Positions 20,397-30,801 of a stretch of DNA of 64,000 nucleotides are shown here, in pieces. The notes beneath the pieces are model-generated. The model ran no database searches, had not been told where the DNA came from, and saw nothing but the letters and a program-made list of their open reading frames with translations. The first letter of the stretch is position 1, and every line of letters starts with the position of its first letter. Source of the DNA: Pseudomonas nitroreducens (GTDB taxonomy: Bacteria; Pseudomonadota; Gammaproteobacteria; Pseudomonadales; Pseudomonadaceae); contig NZ_JALJXP010000003.1 in the NCBI RefSeq assembly GCF_024170165.1, forward strand, positions 310,001 to 374,000. Reading direction: 5' to 3'. A program made the translations under genes and the position numbers.

Positions 20397-20882
20397 TCAG
20401 CCTTTGCTACGCCGCGCCTTGAAGAACGCCGACAGCATCGCACTGCACTCCTCCCCCAGCACCCCGCCCTCCACCAGCACCCGGTGGTTGAGGAAGTCCT
20501 GTTCGAAGAAGTTACCCCGGCTGACCACCACGCCGGACTTCGGCTCGGTGGCGCCGAACACCACGCGCTGGATGCGCGAATGCACCAGCAGACCGGCGCA
20601 CATACTGCAGGGTTCGAGGGTCACATAAAGGGTACTGCCGGGCAGGCGATAGTTCTGCGTGGCGGCGGCAGCTTCGCGGATGGCGACCATCTCGGCATGG
20701 GCGCTGGGATCATGGGAAGTGATCGGCCGGTTGAAGCCGCGACCGATGACCTGCCCGTCCAGCACCAGCACGGCGCCCACCGGCACTTCGCCCAGTGCCG
20801 CGCCCTGTTCGGCCAGCACCATGGCTTCTCGCATGAACGGGATATCCCGGCTGCGGTCGATGACCGGCGCCAGCCCCTTCAC
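20397..20882 (-). CDS. tadA: tRNA-specific adenosine deaminase
   Basis: TadA converts adenosine 34 of tRNA-Arg(ACG) to inosine. The deaminase zinc site is present: HAE in PSAHAEMVAI and PCSMC in TLEPCSMCAGLLVHSR, with the fold start GEVPVGAVLVLDG. GTG 20882 (AAGGGG 9 nt upstream) gives 161 residues, near the length of E. coli TadA. ATG 20918, overlapping the multicopper oxidase gene, would add 12 residues but has a badly spaced ribosome binding site. Last gene after the multicopper oxidase; the pair is probably cotranscribed. Confidence 0.92.
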   Translation of the reverse strand: MKGLAPVIDRSRDIPFMREAMVLAEQGAALGEVPVGAVLVLDGQVIGRGFNRPITSHDPSAHAEMVAIREAAAATQNYRLPGSTLYVTLEPCSMCAGLLVHSRIQRVVFGATEPKSGVVVSRGNFFEQDFLNHRVLVEGGVLGEECSAMLSAFFKARRSKG

Positions 20883-20905
20883 CGTCGGGTGCCCCTTGCT
20901 GTTGG

Positions 20906-22309
20906 TCAGCCGCACCATGCCTCGCCCACCGCGATGGTTCCCATCAGCCCGGTCTCCATGTGATCGATCACGTGGCAGTGGAACATCCACAGGCCGGGGT
21001 TATCCGCCACCAGCGCCACGCGTGCCGTCTCATTCTTGCCCAGCAGGTAGGTATCGGTGAAATACGGAATGATCTCCCGACGATCGGAGTCCAGCACCTT
21101 GAAGGCCATGCCGTGCAGATGGATCGGGTGCTGGTACTGGGTCATGTTGCGCAGCACGAAGATGTAGCTGTTGCCTTCCTTGAGCTTCGCCAGCGGCGGC
21201 GCGTTGTGCTTGTGCTCCTCGCCGCCCTGCCAGGCCACGCCGTTGATCTGCCACAGCGATGGCTGAGCCTGCTCCTTGGAATAGTCGGAACTGGCGCCGA
21301 CCCACTCGAACTTGAAGTTGATGGTCTCGGCGTTCTTCAGGTCCGGCTCGGCCACCGGGTTGCGCGGCAGCGGGGCCGGCCACTTGGCGGTCGGCGCCTT
21401 CGGGTTGGCAACGCCGCGAATAGTCGCCACGCGCACCGGGCCATTGCGCAACGACAGCTCCGCGCCTTCCGCCGGTCCACGCACCCCCAACTCCAGACGC
21501 ATACCTGGGCCGATCCAGTACTGGTCCTTGGGGCCCTTGCCGAAATCGCGCGGCGTCACCGGATGGCCATCCAGTGCATAAATCTTCGCATCAGCGCCGG
21601 GCAGGTTGAGCCGGTAGGTCACGGTACTGTCGAGGTTGAGGATGCGCACCCGGACGATCTCGCCAGCCGGCAACTCGATCACTGGCGTAGGCACGCCGTT
21701 GACCGTCGACAGACGCCCACGCGTGCCTTCGCGCGCCGCTTCACGAGGAATGCTGAAGGGCGTGAAATTGCCCTCCTCGTCCACGTGCCAGGTCTTCAGG
21801 TTGAGGATCTTCTCACTGGTGAACTCGCTCGGCTCGCGCTCGTCGATGATCAGCGGCCCGACCAGGCCACGGCCCAGCTGCTCGCTGCTCATCAGGTGCG
21901 GGTGATACCAGTAGCTGCCGGCATCCGGCGTCTTGAACTGGTAGACGAAGCTCTCGCCCGGCTGCACTGGCGGCTGCGAGATATAGGGTACGCCGTCCAT
22001 CTCGATGGGCAGACGGATGCCATGCCAGTGGATGGTGGTCGGCTCGTCCAGCTTGTTGGTGAAACGCACCCGCAGCCAGTCGCCCTGGCGCGCACGGATT
22101 TCCACGCCGGGAGCCTGGCCGCCATAGCCAAGGCCAGGGGTCTTGTGGCCGGGCACCAGCTCCAGATCGAGCGGCGCGGCGATCAGTTCGTAATCATGTT
22201 CGGCGGCGACTTCCGGGCGCGCCAGCCAGATGCGCGCACCACCGGCGCCCAGGCCAAGCACGGCCAGGCCGGCGATACCGCCGAGTACTTGTCTACGGGT
22301 AAAAGCCAT
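20906..22309 (-). CDS. Multicopper oxidase, Tat-exported
   Basis: 467 residues. The N-terminus AFTRRQVLGGIAGLAVLGLG is a twin-arginine signal. All four copper-ligand clusters are present: TIHWHGIRLP, YWYHPHLMS, HPIHLHGMAF and MFHCHVIDHMETGLM, so type 1 and trinuclear type 2/3 coppers can be bound. It resembles CueO/CumA-like periplasmic oxidases, which oxidise Cu(I), Mn(II) or phenols with O2; the true substrate is undetermined. ATG 22309 has GGGGGA about 7 nt upstream. Followed by tadA. Confidence 0.92.
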   Translation of the reverse strand: MAFTRRQVLGGIAGLAVLGLGAGGARIWLARPEVAAEHDYELIAAPLDLELVPGHKTPGLGYGGQAPGVEIRARQGDWLRVRFTNKLDEPTTIHWHGIRLPIEMDGVPYISQPPVQPGESFVYQFKTPDAGSYWYHPHLMSSEQLGRGLVGPLIIDEREPSEFTSEKILNLKTWHVDEEGNFTPFSIPREAAREGTRGRLSTVNGVPTPVIELPAGEIVRVRILNLDSTVTYRLNLPGADAKIYALDGHPVTPRDFGKGPKDQYWIGPGMRLELGVRGPAEGAELSLRNGPVRVATIRGVANPKAPTAKWPAPLPRNPVAEPDLKNAETINFKFEWVGASSDYSKEQAQPSLWQINGVAWQGGEEHKHNAPPLAKLKEGNSYIFVLRNMTQYQHPIHLHGMAFKVLDSDRREIIPYFTDTYLLGKNETARVALVADNPGLWMFHCHVIDHMETGLMGTIAVGEAWCG

Positions 22310-22489
22310 GGAGTCCCCCGGAAAATCACCGATAGTAAATGACAAATCTTCTCATTTCATTAAGAGAAAGCGCCAGGGGAGCCCCTGATCAGAAGTGTCG
22401 CAGTCTCCGAGAGACAGCCTGCAAGGCAGGCATCTGGACCCGGCCGGTCCCCGCTCCGACGGTGTGGTGCATGCAATAGCGAACTCGGA

Positions 22490-23191
22490 TCACCGCGTGC
22501 CGCCCTGACTCTCATCCGGGCCGTCCACTCGGCCCTCGCAAGCTTGTCCGGGTTTATTGAGCAGGCTCAGTTGCTCATTTATCCGAAGAGAATTTTCATA
22601 TTCCAACTCAGCCGGAATGGCAACGCTGCCCTTATTTTCATGAGGCAATGGCTCCGAAGGAGATGGCAGCCCCAGGAATCCACACAACTCACTCCAGCCG
22701 TCACCCGAGTCGAAACTGATCTCCAGCAGAAGATGCTCAGCCCCGTGGTGCCTGAAGAAGTTGCGGACATCTCGATTATGTTCTTCATAAAACTCGAGAT
22801 GATGCCCTTCAACTCCGTGCGGGTAGTTATACCCATAGGCCAGCAGTCGGCAGTGCTTTCCTATGGGCGTCCTCAAACTATGCCGCTTCAGGCTATTCAG
22901 CCACACCTGGGGTGTTGTCCTTTTGGTGAGAATATAGCGACCACTTTCTCCGTAGCGAAAGAACAACTCCTTGTACATCAACGGCCAAGGCCAATCCTCA
23001 AAGGTCTGGTGAGCATCGACCACGGAGAAGATCTCATTCAGGCGCCCTTCTCGATACTTGCTGAGCAGATCACGACGAACTGACACATGCCCCTGAAAGC
23101 CAAGCTGCGCCAAACACTTTGCCAGGGTGGTCGTTCCTGTTTTATTCAGACCGATACCAAAAACCTTTACCCCAGCCATAAGCGAATTCAT
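22490..23191 (-). CDS. Sulfotransferase family protein (Sulfotransfer_4-like)
   Basis: 233 residues. P-loop FGIGLNKTGTTTLAKCL (about 11-27) is the 5'-phosphosulfate site for PAPS. RYILTKRTTPQVWLNSLKRH (about 84-103) is the 3'-phosphate-binding strand and helix, with the (T/V)R...W..S pattern. GWSELCGFLGLPSPSEPLPH matches the family's C-terminal region. It should transfer sulfate to a hydroxyl group; acceptor unknown. Base composition is unlike its neighbours (28 and 34 G+C of 60 in two lines counted by hand, against about 65% around). ATG 23191 has AGGAG 9 nt upstream. It sits between the multicopper oxidase and guaA, adjacent in P. aeruginosa as I recall, so it is probably acquired. Confidence 0.8.
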   Translation of the reverse strand: MNSLMAGVKVFGIGLNKTGTTTLAKCLAQLGFQGHVSVRRDLLSKYREGRLNEIFSVVDAHQTFEDWPWPLMYKELFFRYGESGRYILTKRTTPQVWLNSLKRHSLRTPIGKHCRLLAYGYNYPHGVEGHHLEFYEEHNRDVRNFFRHHGAEHLLLEISFDSGDGWSELCGFLGLPSPSEPLPHENKGSVAIPAELEYENSLRINEQLSLLNKPGQACEGRVDGPDESQGGTR

Positions 23192-23381
23192 TTGAACTCC
23201 TGCTGCACTGATAATTTTCGGGACCTCTCCTGCCGGTATCCCGAAACAGCACAGATAGATTTGTGAACACTTCAATGATCACACCACGGGCTTCTTTCTC
23301 ATAAAAAAAGCTCAGCGTTTGCCACTGCGGCTCAACAGGTGTGTATCAACTCATCGAAACGAAAAAAACAGGCATTACGCG

Positions 23382-23426
23382 AAAAATGAAAACGCCCGGC
23401 AGCCCTTGTCGGGGTCGGCCAGGCGC
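23382..23426 (-). terminator. Intrinsic terminator of guaBA
   Basis: On the minus strand CGCCTGGCCGACCCC pairs imperfectly with GGGCTGCCGGGCG, followed by TTTTCATTTTT. It lies about 50 nt after the guaA stop. The flanking AT-rich stretch 23192-23381 belongs to the sulfotransferase upstream region and shows no other gene. Confidence 0.7.
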
Positions 23427-23440
23427 TCATCATCTCCCTA

Positions 23441-23469
23441 TGATTTGTAGCGGCTAACACTACAAATCA
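23441..23469. repeat. 10-bp perfect inverted repeat after guaA
   Basis: TGATTTGTAG (23441-23450) and CTACAAATCA (23460-23469) are separated by CGGCTAACA. It starts 9 nt after the guaA stop codon and has no T tract, so it is either a stabilising 3' hairpin or a protein-binding palindrome. Confidence 0.5.
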
Positions 23470-23477
23470 GGGAAGCC

Positions 23478-25055
23478 TCACTCCCACTCGATGGTGGCCG
23501 GCGGCTTGCTCGACACGTCGTAGGTGACGCGGGAGATGCCTTCGATCTCGTTGATGATGCGGTTCGAGACCTTCTCCAGCAGCTCGTACGGCAGGTGCGC
23601 CCAGCGAGCGGTCATGAAGTCGATGGTTTCCACAGCGCGCAGGGCAACGACCCAGGCGTAGCGACGGCCATCACCGACCACGCCGACGGACTTCACCGGC
23701 TGAAACACCACGAAGGCCTGGCTGGTCTTGTGGTACCAGTCGAAGTTGCGCAGCTCTTCGATGAAGATGTGGTCCGCGCGACGCAGCAGGTCGGCGTATT
23801 CCTTCTTCACTTCGCCGAGAATGCGCACGCCCAGGCCCGGGCCCGGGAACGGGTGGCGGTAGACCATGTCGTAGGGAAGGCCCAGCTCCAGGCCGATCTT
23901 GCGGACTTCGTCCTTGAACAGCTCGCGCAGCGGCTCGACCAGTTCGAACTGCATGTCTTCGGGCAGGCCGCCGACGTTGTGGTGCGACTTGATCACGTGG
24001 GCCTTGCCGGTCTTGGCGCCGGCCGACTCGATCACGTCGGGGTAGATGGTGCCCTGGGCGAGGAACTTCACGTCCTGCAGCTTGGTGGCTTCCTCATCGA
24101 AGACCTCGATGAAGCTGCCGCCGATGATCTTGCGCTTCTGCTCCGGGTCGCTGACACCGGCCAGGCGGCCGAGGAACTTCTCTTCGGCGTTGGCGCGGAT
24201 CACCTTGACGCCCATGTTCTCGGCGAACATGGCCATCACCTGGTCACCTTCGTGCAGGCGCAGCAGGCCGTTGTCGACGAAGACGCAGGTCAGCTGGTCG
24301 CCGATGGCCTTGTGCAGCAGCGCTGCGACCACCGAGGAGTCCACGCCGCCGGACAGGCCCAGCAGCACCTTGGACGAACCCACCTGGGCGCGCACGGTGG
24401 CAATGGCGTCGTTGACGATGTTGGACGGGGTCCACAGGGCTTCGCAGCCGCAGATGTCCAGCACGAAGCGGGAGAGGATGCGACCGCCCTGCTTGGTATG
24501 GGTCACTTCCGGGTGGAACTGCACGCCGTAGTAGCCACGGGTGTCGTCGGCCATGGCCGCGATCGGGCAGCTCGGGGTGCTGGCGAGGATGTGGAAGCCG
24601 GCCGGGATCTCGGTGACCTTGTCACCGTGGCTCATCCACACGTCGAGGCCGAATACGCCCTCTTCGCTGACGCAATCCTCGATGCCGTCCAGCAGACGGG
24701 CCTTGGCGACCACGTCGACGCGGGCGTAGCCGAACTCGCGCAGGTCGGAGCCCAGTACCTTGCCGCCCATCTGCTCGGCCATGGTCTGCATGCCGTAGCA
24801 GATGCCGAACAGCGGCACCTTCAGGTCGAACACGGCCTGCGGCGCGCGCGGGCTGTTGGCTTCGTGCACCGACTCCGGGCCGCCGGCCAGGATGATGCCG
24901 CGCGGGGCGAAGGCGCGAACGTCTTCGTCGCTCATGTCGAACGGATGGATTTCGCAGTACACGCCGATCTCGCGGACGCGGCGGGCGATCAGCTGGGTGT
25001 ACTGGGAGCCGAAGTCGAGGATCAGGATCCGGTGAGCGTGAATGTCTTGGGCCAT
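23478..25055 (-). CDS. guaA: GMP synthase (glutamine-hydrolysing)
   Basis: 525 residues. The N-terminal class I glutaminase has nucleophile Cys in GICYGMQTM and the His-Glu pair in [11 protein letters not shown]. The ATP pyrophosphatase domain follows (P-loop [16 protein letters not shown]) and the dimerisation domain ends in [10 protein letters not shown]. It aminates XMP to GMP. ATG 25055 (MAQDIHAHR) is preferred over ATG 25061 because GAGAG is then 7-9 nt upstream. Operon with guaB, 82 nt upstream. Confidence 0.98.
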   Translation of the reverse strand: MAQDIHAHRILILDFGSQYTQLIARRVREIGVYCEIHPFDMSDEDVRAFAPRGIILAGGPESVHEANSPRAPQAVFDLKVPLFGICYGMQTMAEQMGGKVLGSDLREFGYARVDVVAKARLLDGIEDCVSEEGVFGLDVWMSHGDKVTEIPAGFHILASTPSCPIAAMADDTRGYYGVQFHPEVTHTKQGGRILSRFVLDICGCEALWTPSNIVNDAIATVRAQVGSSKVLLGLSGGVDSSVVAALLHKAIGDQLTCVFVDNGLLRLHEGDQVMAMFAENMGVKVIRANAEEKFLGRLAGVSDPEQKRKIIGGSFIEVFDEEATKLQDVKFLAQGTIYPDVIESAGAKTGKAHVIKSHHNVGGLPEDMQFELVEPLRELFKDEVRKIGLELGLPYDMVYRHPFPGPGLGVRILGEVKKEYADLLRRADHIFIEELRNFDWYHKTSQAFVVFQPVKSVGVVGDGRRYAWVVALRAVETIDFMTARWAHLPYELLEKVSNRIINEIEGISRVTYDVSSKPPATIEWE

Positions 25056-25137
25056 GGCCATCTCTCGTAGCGAAATTCTTAAACGACACGGGGCTGTATC
25101 AACCAGCCCCGTGTCCGACTCATTTACCGGAGAACCC

Positions 25138-26674
<1,537 letters not shown>

Positions 26675-26755
26675 CGCAACCGGACGATCTGAATGCAGCC
26701 TTTATGAACCTCGTGCGCTGGCCCCGGTCCGCAGGCGCGCTTATCATCCTTCGCC

Positions 26756-28135
26756 ATGCAGAAAGATCCCTTCCAACGACTGGGCCTCGACCGCGAGGTT
26801 CTGACCGTCAGCCAGCTCAACCAGCGCGCCCGCCACCTGCTGGAGGACGTGTTCCCGCAGGTCTGGGTCGAGGGCGAGATCTCCAACCTCGCCCGCCCGG
26901 CATCGGGCCATATGTATTTCACCCTCAAGGACAGCAACGCCCAGGTGCGCTGCGCGCTGTTCCGGCAGAACGCCCTGCGCGTGCGCCAGGCCCTGCGCGA
27001 CGGCCTCGCCGTACGGGTACGCGGCAAGGTTTCGCTGTTCGAGGGGCGCGGCGACTACCAGCTGATCGCCGATACCGTCGAACCCGCCGGTGATGGCGCG
27101 CTGCGCCTGGCCTTCGAGGCCCTGAAGGAAAAACTCGCCACCGAAGGCCTGTTCGCCGCCGAGCGCAAGCAGGCGCTGCCCGCCCATCCCCGGCGCATCG
27201 GCATCGTCAGCTCGCCCACCGGGGCTGTGATCCGCGACATCATCAGCGTGTTCCGCCGCCGTGCACCGCAGGTCGAGCTGACCCTGATCCCCACTGCCGT
27301 GCAGGGTCGCGAGGCCATCGGGCAGATCGTCCGCGCACTCAAGCTGGCCGACGCCCAGGGCTTCGACGCACTGATCCTGGCCCGCGGCGGCGGCTCGCTG
27401 GAAGACCTCTGGTGCTTCAACGAGGAGCCGGTGGCCCGCGCCATCGCCGCCTGCGTGACGCCCATCGTCAGCGCCGTGGGCCATGAGACCGACGTGTCCA
27501 TCAGCGACTTCGTCGCCGACGTGCGCGCGCCCACACCCTCGGCCGCCGCCGAGCTGCTGGCGCCCCACAACGGCGACCTGCAGCAGCGCCTGGACAGCCT
27601 GCGCCGCCGGCTGATCCTGCGCATCCAGGACCGCCTGACTCGCGAGCGCCTGCGTCTGGAAGGCACCGCCCGACGCCTGCGCCATCCCGGCGAGCGCCTG
27701 CGCCAGCAGTCCCAGCGCCTCGACGACCTGGACATGCGCCTGCGCCGCGCCTTCGAGCGCCAGCTGCAGATTCGCCAGGAACGCGTCGCGCGGCTGGACA
27801 CCCGCCTCGCCGCGCAACACCCCGGCCGCAACCTTGCCTTGCTGCGCCAGCGCCTGGAAAACCTCAGCGCCCGCCTGCCCCGCGCCACCCAGGCGATCCT
27901 GCGCGAGCAGCGCCAGCGCCTCGACAGCCTGATGCAGACGCTACACATCGTCAGCCCGCTGGCGACCCTCGGCCGTGGCTACAGCATCCTGCTGGACGAC
28001 AAGGGCCAGGCCATCCGCAGCGCCGCGCAGACGAATAACGGCCAACGCCTTAGGGCCAAGCTGGGCGACGGCGAGCTGGAAGTGCGGGTGGAGGACAACC
28101 ACCAGGCACCCGTGACCCTTTCCCTGCTGGACTGA
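26756..28135 (+). CDS. xseA: Exodeoxyribonuclease VII large subunit
   Basis: 459 residues. An OB-fold nucleic-acid-binding domain spans about 20-115 (VWVEGEISNLARPASGHMYF). The catalytic domain contains IGIVSSPTGAVIRDI, ILARGGGSLEDLWCFNEE and SAVGHETDVSISDFVAD. A long coiled-coil arm rich in RQRLE-type repeats (about 265-400) follows. It degrades single-stranded DNA to oligonucleotides together with XseB, which is not in this window. Six nucleotides separate it from the dipeptidase gene. Confidence 0.97.
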   Translation: MQKDPFQRLGLDREVLTVSQLNQRARHLLEDVFPQVWVEGEISNLARPASGHMYFTLKDSNAQVRCALFRQNALRVRQALRDGLAVRVRGKVSLFEGRGDYQLIADTVEPAGDGALRLAFEALKEKLATEGLFAAERKQALPAHPRRIGIVSSPTGAVIRDIISVFRRRAPQVELTLIPTAVQGREAIGQIVRALKLADAQGFDALILARGGGSLEDLWCFNEEPVARAIAACVTPIVSAVGHETDVSISDFVADVRAPTPSAAAELLAPHNGDLQQRLDSLRRRLILRIQDRLTRERLRLEGTARRLRHPGERLRQQSQRLDDLDMRLRRAFERQLQIRQERVARLDTRLAAQHPGRNLALLRQRLENLSARLPRATQAILREQRQRLDSLMQTLHIVSPLATLGRGYSILLDDKGQAIRSAAQTNNGQRLRAKLGDGELEVRVEDNHQAPVTLSLLD

Positions 28136-28141
28136 CTGCCG

Positions 28142-28900
28142 ATGACCGACCTGCTTGCGCCGATCCTGCCGCAACCCGATCCGGACTGGGCCGAGGCCTT
28201 CCGCGTGCCCATCGTCGAATGTCATCAGCCGCTGCAGGCGCTGGGCATCGCCACCGGCTTCGCGGTGTGGCCGGCGTATCACCGCCTCGGTGTGCCGAAC
28301 GCGCAGCCGGAGTGCTATGCGCGCGCCGAAGTCTTCGAGCGCCTGCTGCACGCTGCGAGCCTGCTGCCCGATGGCATCCGCCTGGTGATCCTCGATGCCT
28401 GGCGGCCCTTCGCAGTACAGCAGCACCTGTACGACACGCTCTACGACATCCTCCGCCAGCACGAGCCGGATGCCGACCCGCGCGAGCTGACCCGGCGCAC
28501 CCGCGAATTCGTCGCGCCGCCCAGCACCCGCGCCGAATCGCCCAGCCCGCACCTCACCGGTGGCGCCATCGACCTGACCCTGTGCGACAGCGAGGGCCGC
28601 TGGCTGGACATGGGCAGCCTGTTCGACGAGGCCACGCCACGCTCCTACACCCGCCATTACGAAGAGATCGCCCAGCCCGACGGAGCCCAGCGCCGCGTGC
28701 GCGACAACCGCCGGCTGCTGTTCAACGCCATGCTGGCGGCGGGCTTCAGCAACCTCTCCAGCGAGTGGTGGCATTACGACTACGGCGATCAGCTGTGGGC
28801 CGCGCACCTGGGCAAGCCCCACGCCATCTATGGCCCGACCCAGGTGCAGTCGTTGGAACAGTTGTGGCGCCAGCAGTTGGAAGGCCTGAAACACCTGTAG
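28142..28900 (+). CDS. D-alanyl-D-alanine dipeptidase (VanX/DdpX family, M15D)
   Basis: 252 residues. The zinc ligands and catalytic acid of the family are present: H137 and D144 in SPHLTGGAIDL, E208 and H211 in SSEWWHYDYG, and the Arg-containing LDAWRPF (85-90). It hydrolyses D-Ala-D-Ala. No vanH/vanA ligase or regulator is nearby, so a role in murein recycling, as for E. coli DdpX, is more likely than glycopeptide resistance. It starts 6 nt after xseA, implying cotranscription. Its stop codon TAG lies inside a REP element. Confidence 0.93.
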   Translation: MTDLLAPILPQPDPDWAEAFRVPIVECHQPLQALGIATGFAVWPAYHRLGVPNAQPECYARAEVFERLLHAASLLPDGIRLVILDAWRPFAVQQHLYDTLYDILRQHEPDADPRELTRRTREFVAPPSTRAESPSPHLTGGAIDLTLCDSEGRWLDMGSLFDEATPRSYTRHYEEIAQPDGAQRRVRDNRRLLFNAMLAAGFSNLSSEWWHYDYGDQLWAAHLGKPHAIYGPTQVQSLEQLWRQQLEGLKHL

Positions 28901-28943
28901 GAGCGCGCCATGCGCGCGATCGCGGGCATGGCCCGCTCCTACA
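28896..28943. repeat. REPIN overlapping the VanX-like stop codon
   Basis: TGTAGGAGCG (28896-28905) and CGCTCCTACA (28934-28943) face each other around a GC-rich centre (GCGCGATCGCGGGC). The TAG stop of the dipeptidase gene (28898-28900) is part of the repeat's conserved GTAGGAG. Confidence 0.85.
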
Positions 28944-29052
28944 AAAAACACACGGTGCCGAGCCATCGCGCTTTCGATGAAATCGCCGCGCCCGCCGTAG
29001 CGGCGCGTGTAGACTGCCCGCTTCATCCGCCGACACGTCCACGGATAGCGCC

Positions 29053-29889
29053 ATGCTTCGAGTTTCCTGCCTGCTCATCGCCTCCCTCTTCAGCCTGGCC
29101 GCCCACGCCGAAGGCTTCATCAGCCGCACGCTGAACAAGCCGGTGCCCGGCGGCGTCGCCGTCGTCCAGCTGGGCCAGGACGCCGCGGTGCCGACTGCCA
29201 CCTACCAGGGCAAACCGGTGCTGGTGGTACGCGAAGAAGGCCGCGACTGGATCGCCATCGTCGGCATCCCGCTGACCGCCAAGGCCGGCAGCCAGCAGAT
29301 CGCCGTGAAGCAGGCAGGCGCCAGCCGCAACCTCGGCTTCAGCGTGGGCAGCAAGCACTATAAAGAGCAACACATCACCCTGAAAAACACCCGCCAGGTG
29401 AATCCGCTGCCCGAAGACCTCAAGCGCATCAACCGCGAGCTGGCCGAGCAGACTGCCGCCTACCGCAGCTTCAGCGCCGGTACGCCGAGCAACCTGGTGC
29501 TGGACAAGCCGGTCAACGGCCCGCTCTCCAGCCCCTTCGGCCTGCGCCGCTTCTTCAACGGCGAGGAGCGCAACCCGCACTCCGGGCTGGACTTCGCCGT
29601 GCCCGCCGGCACCCCGATCAAGTCGCCGGCCGCCGGCAAGGTGATCCTGATCGGCAACTACTTCTTCAACGGCAACACCGTGTTCGTCGACCACGGCCAG
29701 GGCTTCATCAGCATGTTCTGCCACATGTCGAAGATCGACGTGAAGGTCGGCGACGCAGTACCGCGTGGCGGCGTGGTCGGCCGTGTCGGCGCCACCGGCC
29801 GCGCCACCGGGCCGCATATGCACTGGAACGTCAGCCTGAACGACGCCCGCGTCGACCCGGCGATCTTCATCGGCGCCTTCAAGCCCTGA
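29053..29889 (+). CDS. M23 family metallopeptidase (LytM-type), periplasmic
   Basis: 278 residues with a signal peptide (MLRVSCLLIASLFSLAAHA). An N-terminal prodomain-like region precedes the peptidase M23 domain (about 150-270). Zinc ligands: H176 and D180 in NPHSGLDF and H257 in GPHMHW; H224 in MFCHM is also conserved. The domain is complete, so it is probably an active murein endopeptidase rather than an EnvC-type activator. The next gene's ATG overlaps its TGA (TGATG), implying coupling. Confidence 0.93.
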   Translation: MLRVSCLLIASLFSLAAHAEGFISRTLNKPVPGGVAVVQLGQDAAVPTATYQGKPVLVVREEGRDWIAIVGIPLTAKAGSQQIAVKQAGASRNLGFSVGSKHYKEQHITLKNTRQVNPLPEDLKRINRELAEQTAAYRSFSAGTPSNLVLDKPVNGPLSSPFGLRRFFNGEERNPHSGLDFAVPAGTPIKSPAAGKVILIGNYFFNGNTVFVDHGQGFISMFCHMSKIDVKVGDAVPRGGVVGRVGATGRATGPHMHWNVSLNDARVDPAIFIGAFKP

Positions 29890-30278
29890 TGCGGCTTCGC
29901 TTCGATGGGCGCAGCGCGCTCTTCGCTCTGCTCTGGTTCGCCGTGCTCGTCTGGCTGGCCACGGCCGGAGCGAACCTCGGCTGGCTGCGCGGTTTCGGCG
30001 GCGACGTGCTGGCGGTCATCTGGCTGTACTGCCTGCTGCGCGCCGCGCTGGAGGCACCGGCGCACTGGTTGGCCGCCGCAGCGCTGGCCTGCGGCCTGAT
30101 CATCGAGTTCGGCCAGTACCTTGCCGCGACCTTCCACTGGCAGGTCGGCAACCGCGCGCTGCGCATCGTGCTGGGCGCCACGCCGGACTGGCTCGATGTG
30201 CTGGCCTACTGCATCGGTTTTGCGCTGATCCTCGCGGCGCGGCAGGCGCGCCTGGCCCTCAGGCCAGCGGGTAGCTGA
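29889..30278 (+). CDS. DUF2809-like small inner-membrane protein
   Basis: 129 residues, about four hydrophobic helices (ALFALLWFAVLVWLA; VIWLYCLLRAALEA; LACGLIIEFGQYLA; VLAYCIGFALILAA). The GLIIEFGQ and TPDWLDVLAY segments recall DUF2809. Function unknown. It overlaps the M23 peptidase gene by one nucleotide and its 3' end overlaps the convergent GNAT gene by 20 nt. Confidence 0.82.
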   Translation: MRLRFDGRSALFALLWFAVLVWLATAGANLGWLRGFGGDVLAVIWLYCLLRAALEAPAHWLAAAALACGLIIEFGQYLAATFHWQVGNRALRIVLGATPDWLDVLAYCIGFALILAARQARLALRPAGS

Positions 30279-30801
30279 AGAACAGCGCCATCTCCCCGGG
30301 CAGCACCTGCGCCGGATCGTAGAGATCGGTGGACAGCCCGCTGAGGGCGAAGCCGCGGGAGCGGTAGAAGCCCACCGCCGGCAGGTTGAGGTTCTGGGTT
30401 TCCAGCCACAGGTGGCGCGCCTCGGTGCCGCGCGCCCAGTCCACGCAGCCCTCCAGCAATTGCCGGCCGACGCCCTGGCCGCGCGCACCGGCGAGGACGA
30501 ACAGATCGTCGAGCACGGCGCGGCGATTCCAGATTTCGTAGCGGGCGATGGCAAAGCCCAGCCGCTCGCCTTCCTCGTCGACGACCACGGCGGTCCAGTC
30601 GGCCGCCGTGACGTCGTCCTTCAGGTCGGCGAAGGGATAGCGCTTGGTCTGCGTCTCGGCCAGACGCTCCTCGCGCAGGATGAAACCATCGGCGGCGCTC
30701 TCGATCCGCAGGATCGAGTCGCTCGAGTAGCTGCCGTCGAAACCCAGCAGCCACTCGCCGTCTTGCGCCCACACCAGCGGGCGCAGGAGCCGGTCGCTCA
30801 T
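30259..30801 (-). CDS. GNAT-family N-acetyltransferase
   Basis: 180 residues. The acetyl-CoA pyrophosphate loop GARGQGVGRQLLEG (about 104-117) and the downstream LWLETQNLNLPAVGFYRSRG (motif B) define a GNAT fold at about 60-165; the first 50 residues are a separate extension. Substrate unknown. Its ATG overlaps the TGA of the PCuAC gene (ATGA), so it is translated as the last member of the copper operon. Whether it acts on a copper-related target is speculation. Confidence 0.88.
   Translation of the reverse strand: MSDRLLRPLVWAQDGEWLLGFDGSYSSDSILRIESAADGFILREERLAETQTKRYPFADLKDDVTAADWTAVVVDEEGERLGFAIARYEIWNRRAVLDDLFVLAGARGQGVGRQLLEGCVDWARGTEARHLWLETQNLNLPAVGFYRSRGFALSGLSTDLYDPAQVLPGEMALFFSYPLA

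Noticed and set aside
20142-20963. 273-codon plus-strand ORF running from the intergenic element into tadA
   Set aside because: Its first third is the repeated element and the remainder is antisense to tadA; no start signal supports it.
28142-28900. Glycopeptide-resistance (van) cluster
   Set aside because: Only the VanX-like dipeptidase is present; there is no D-Ala-D-Lac ligase, VanH, or VanRS, so a resistance cluster is not supported.
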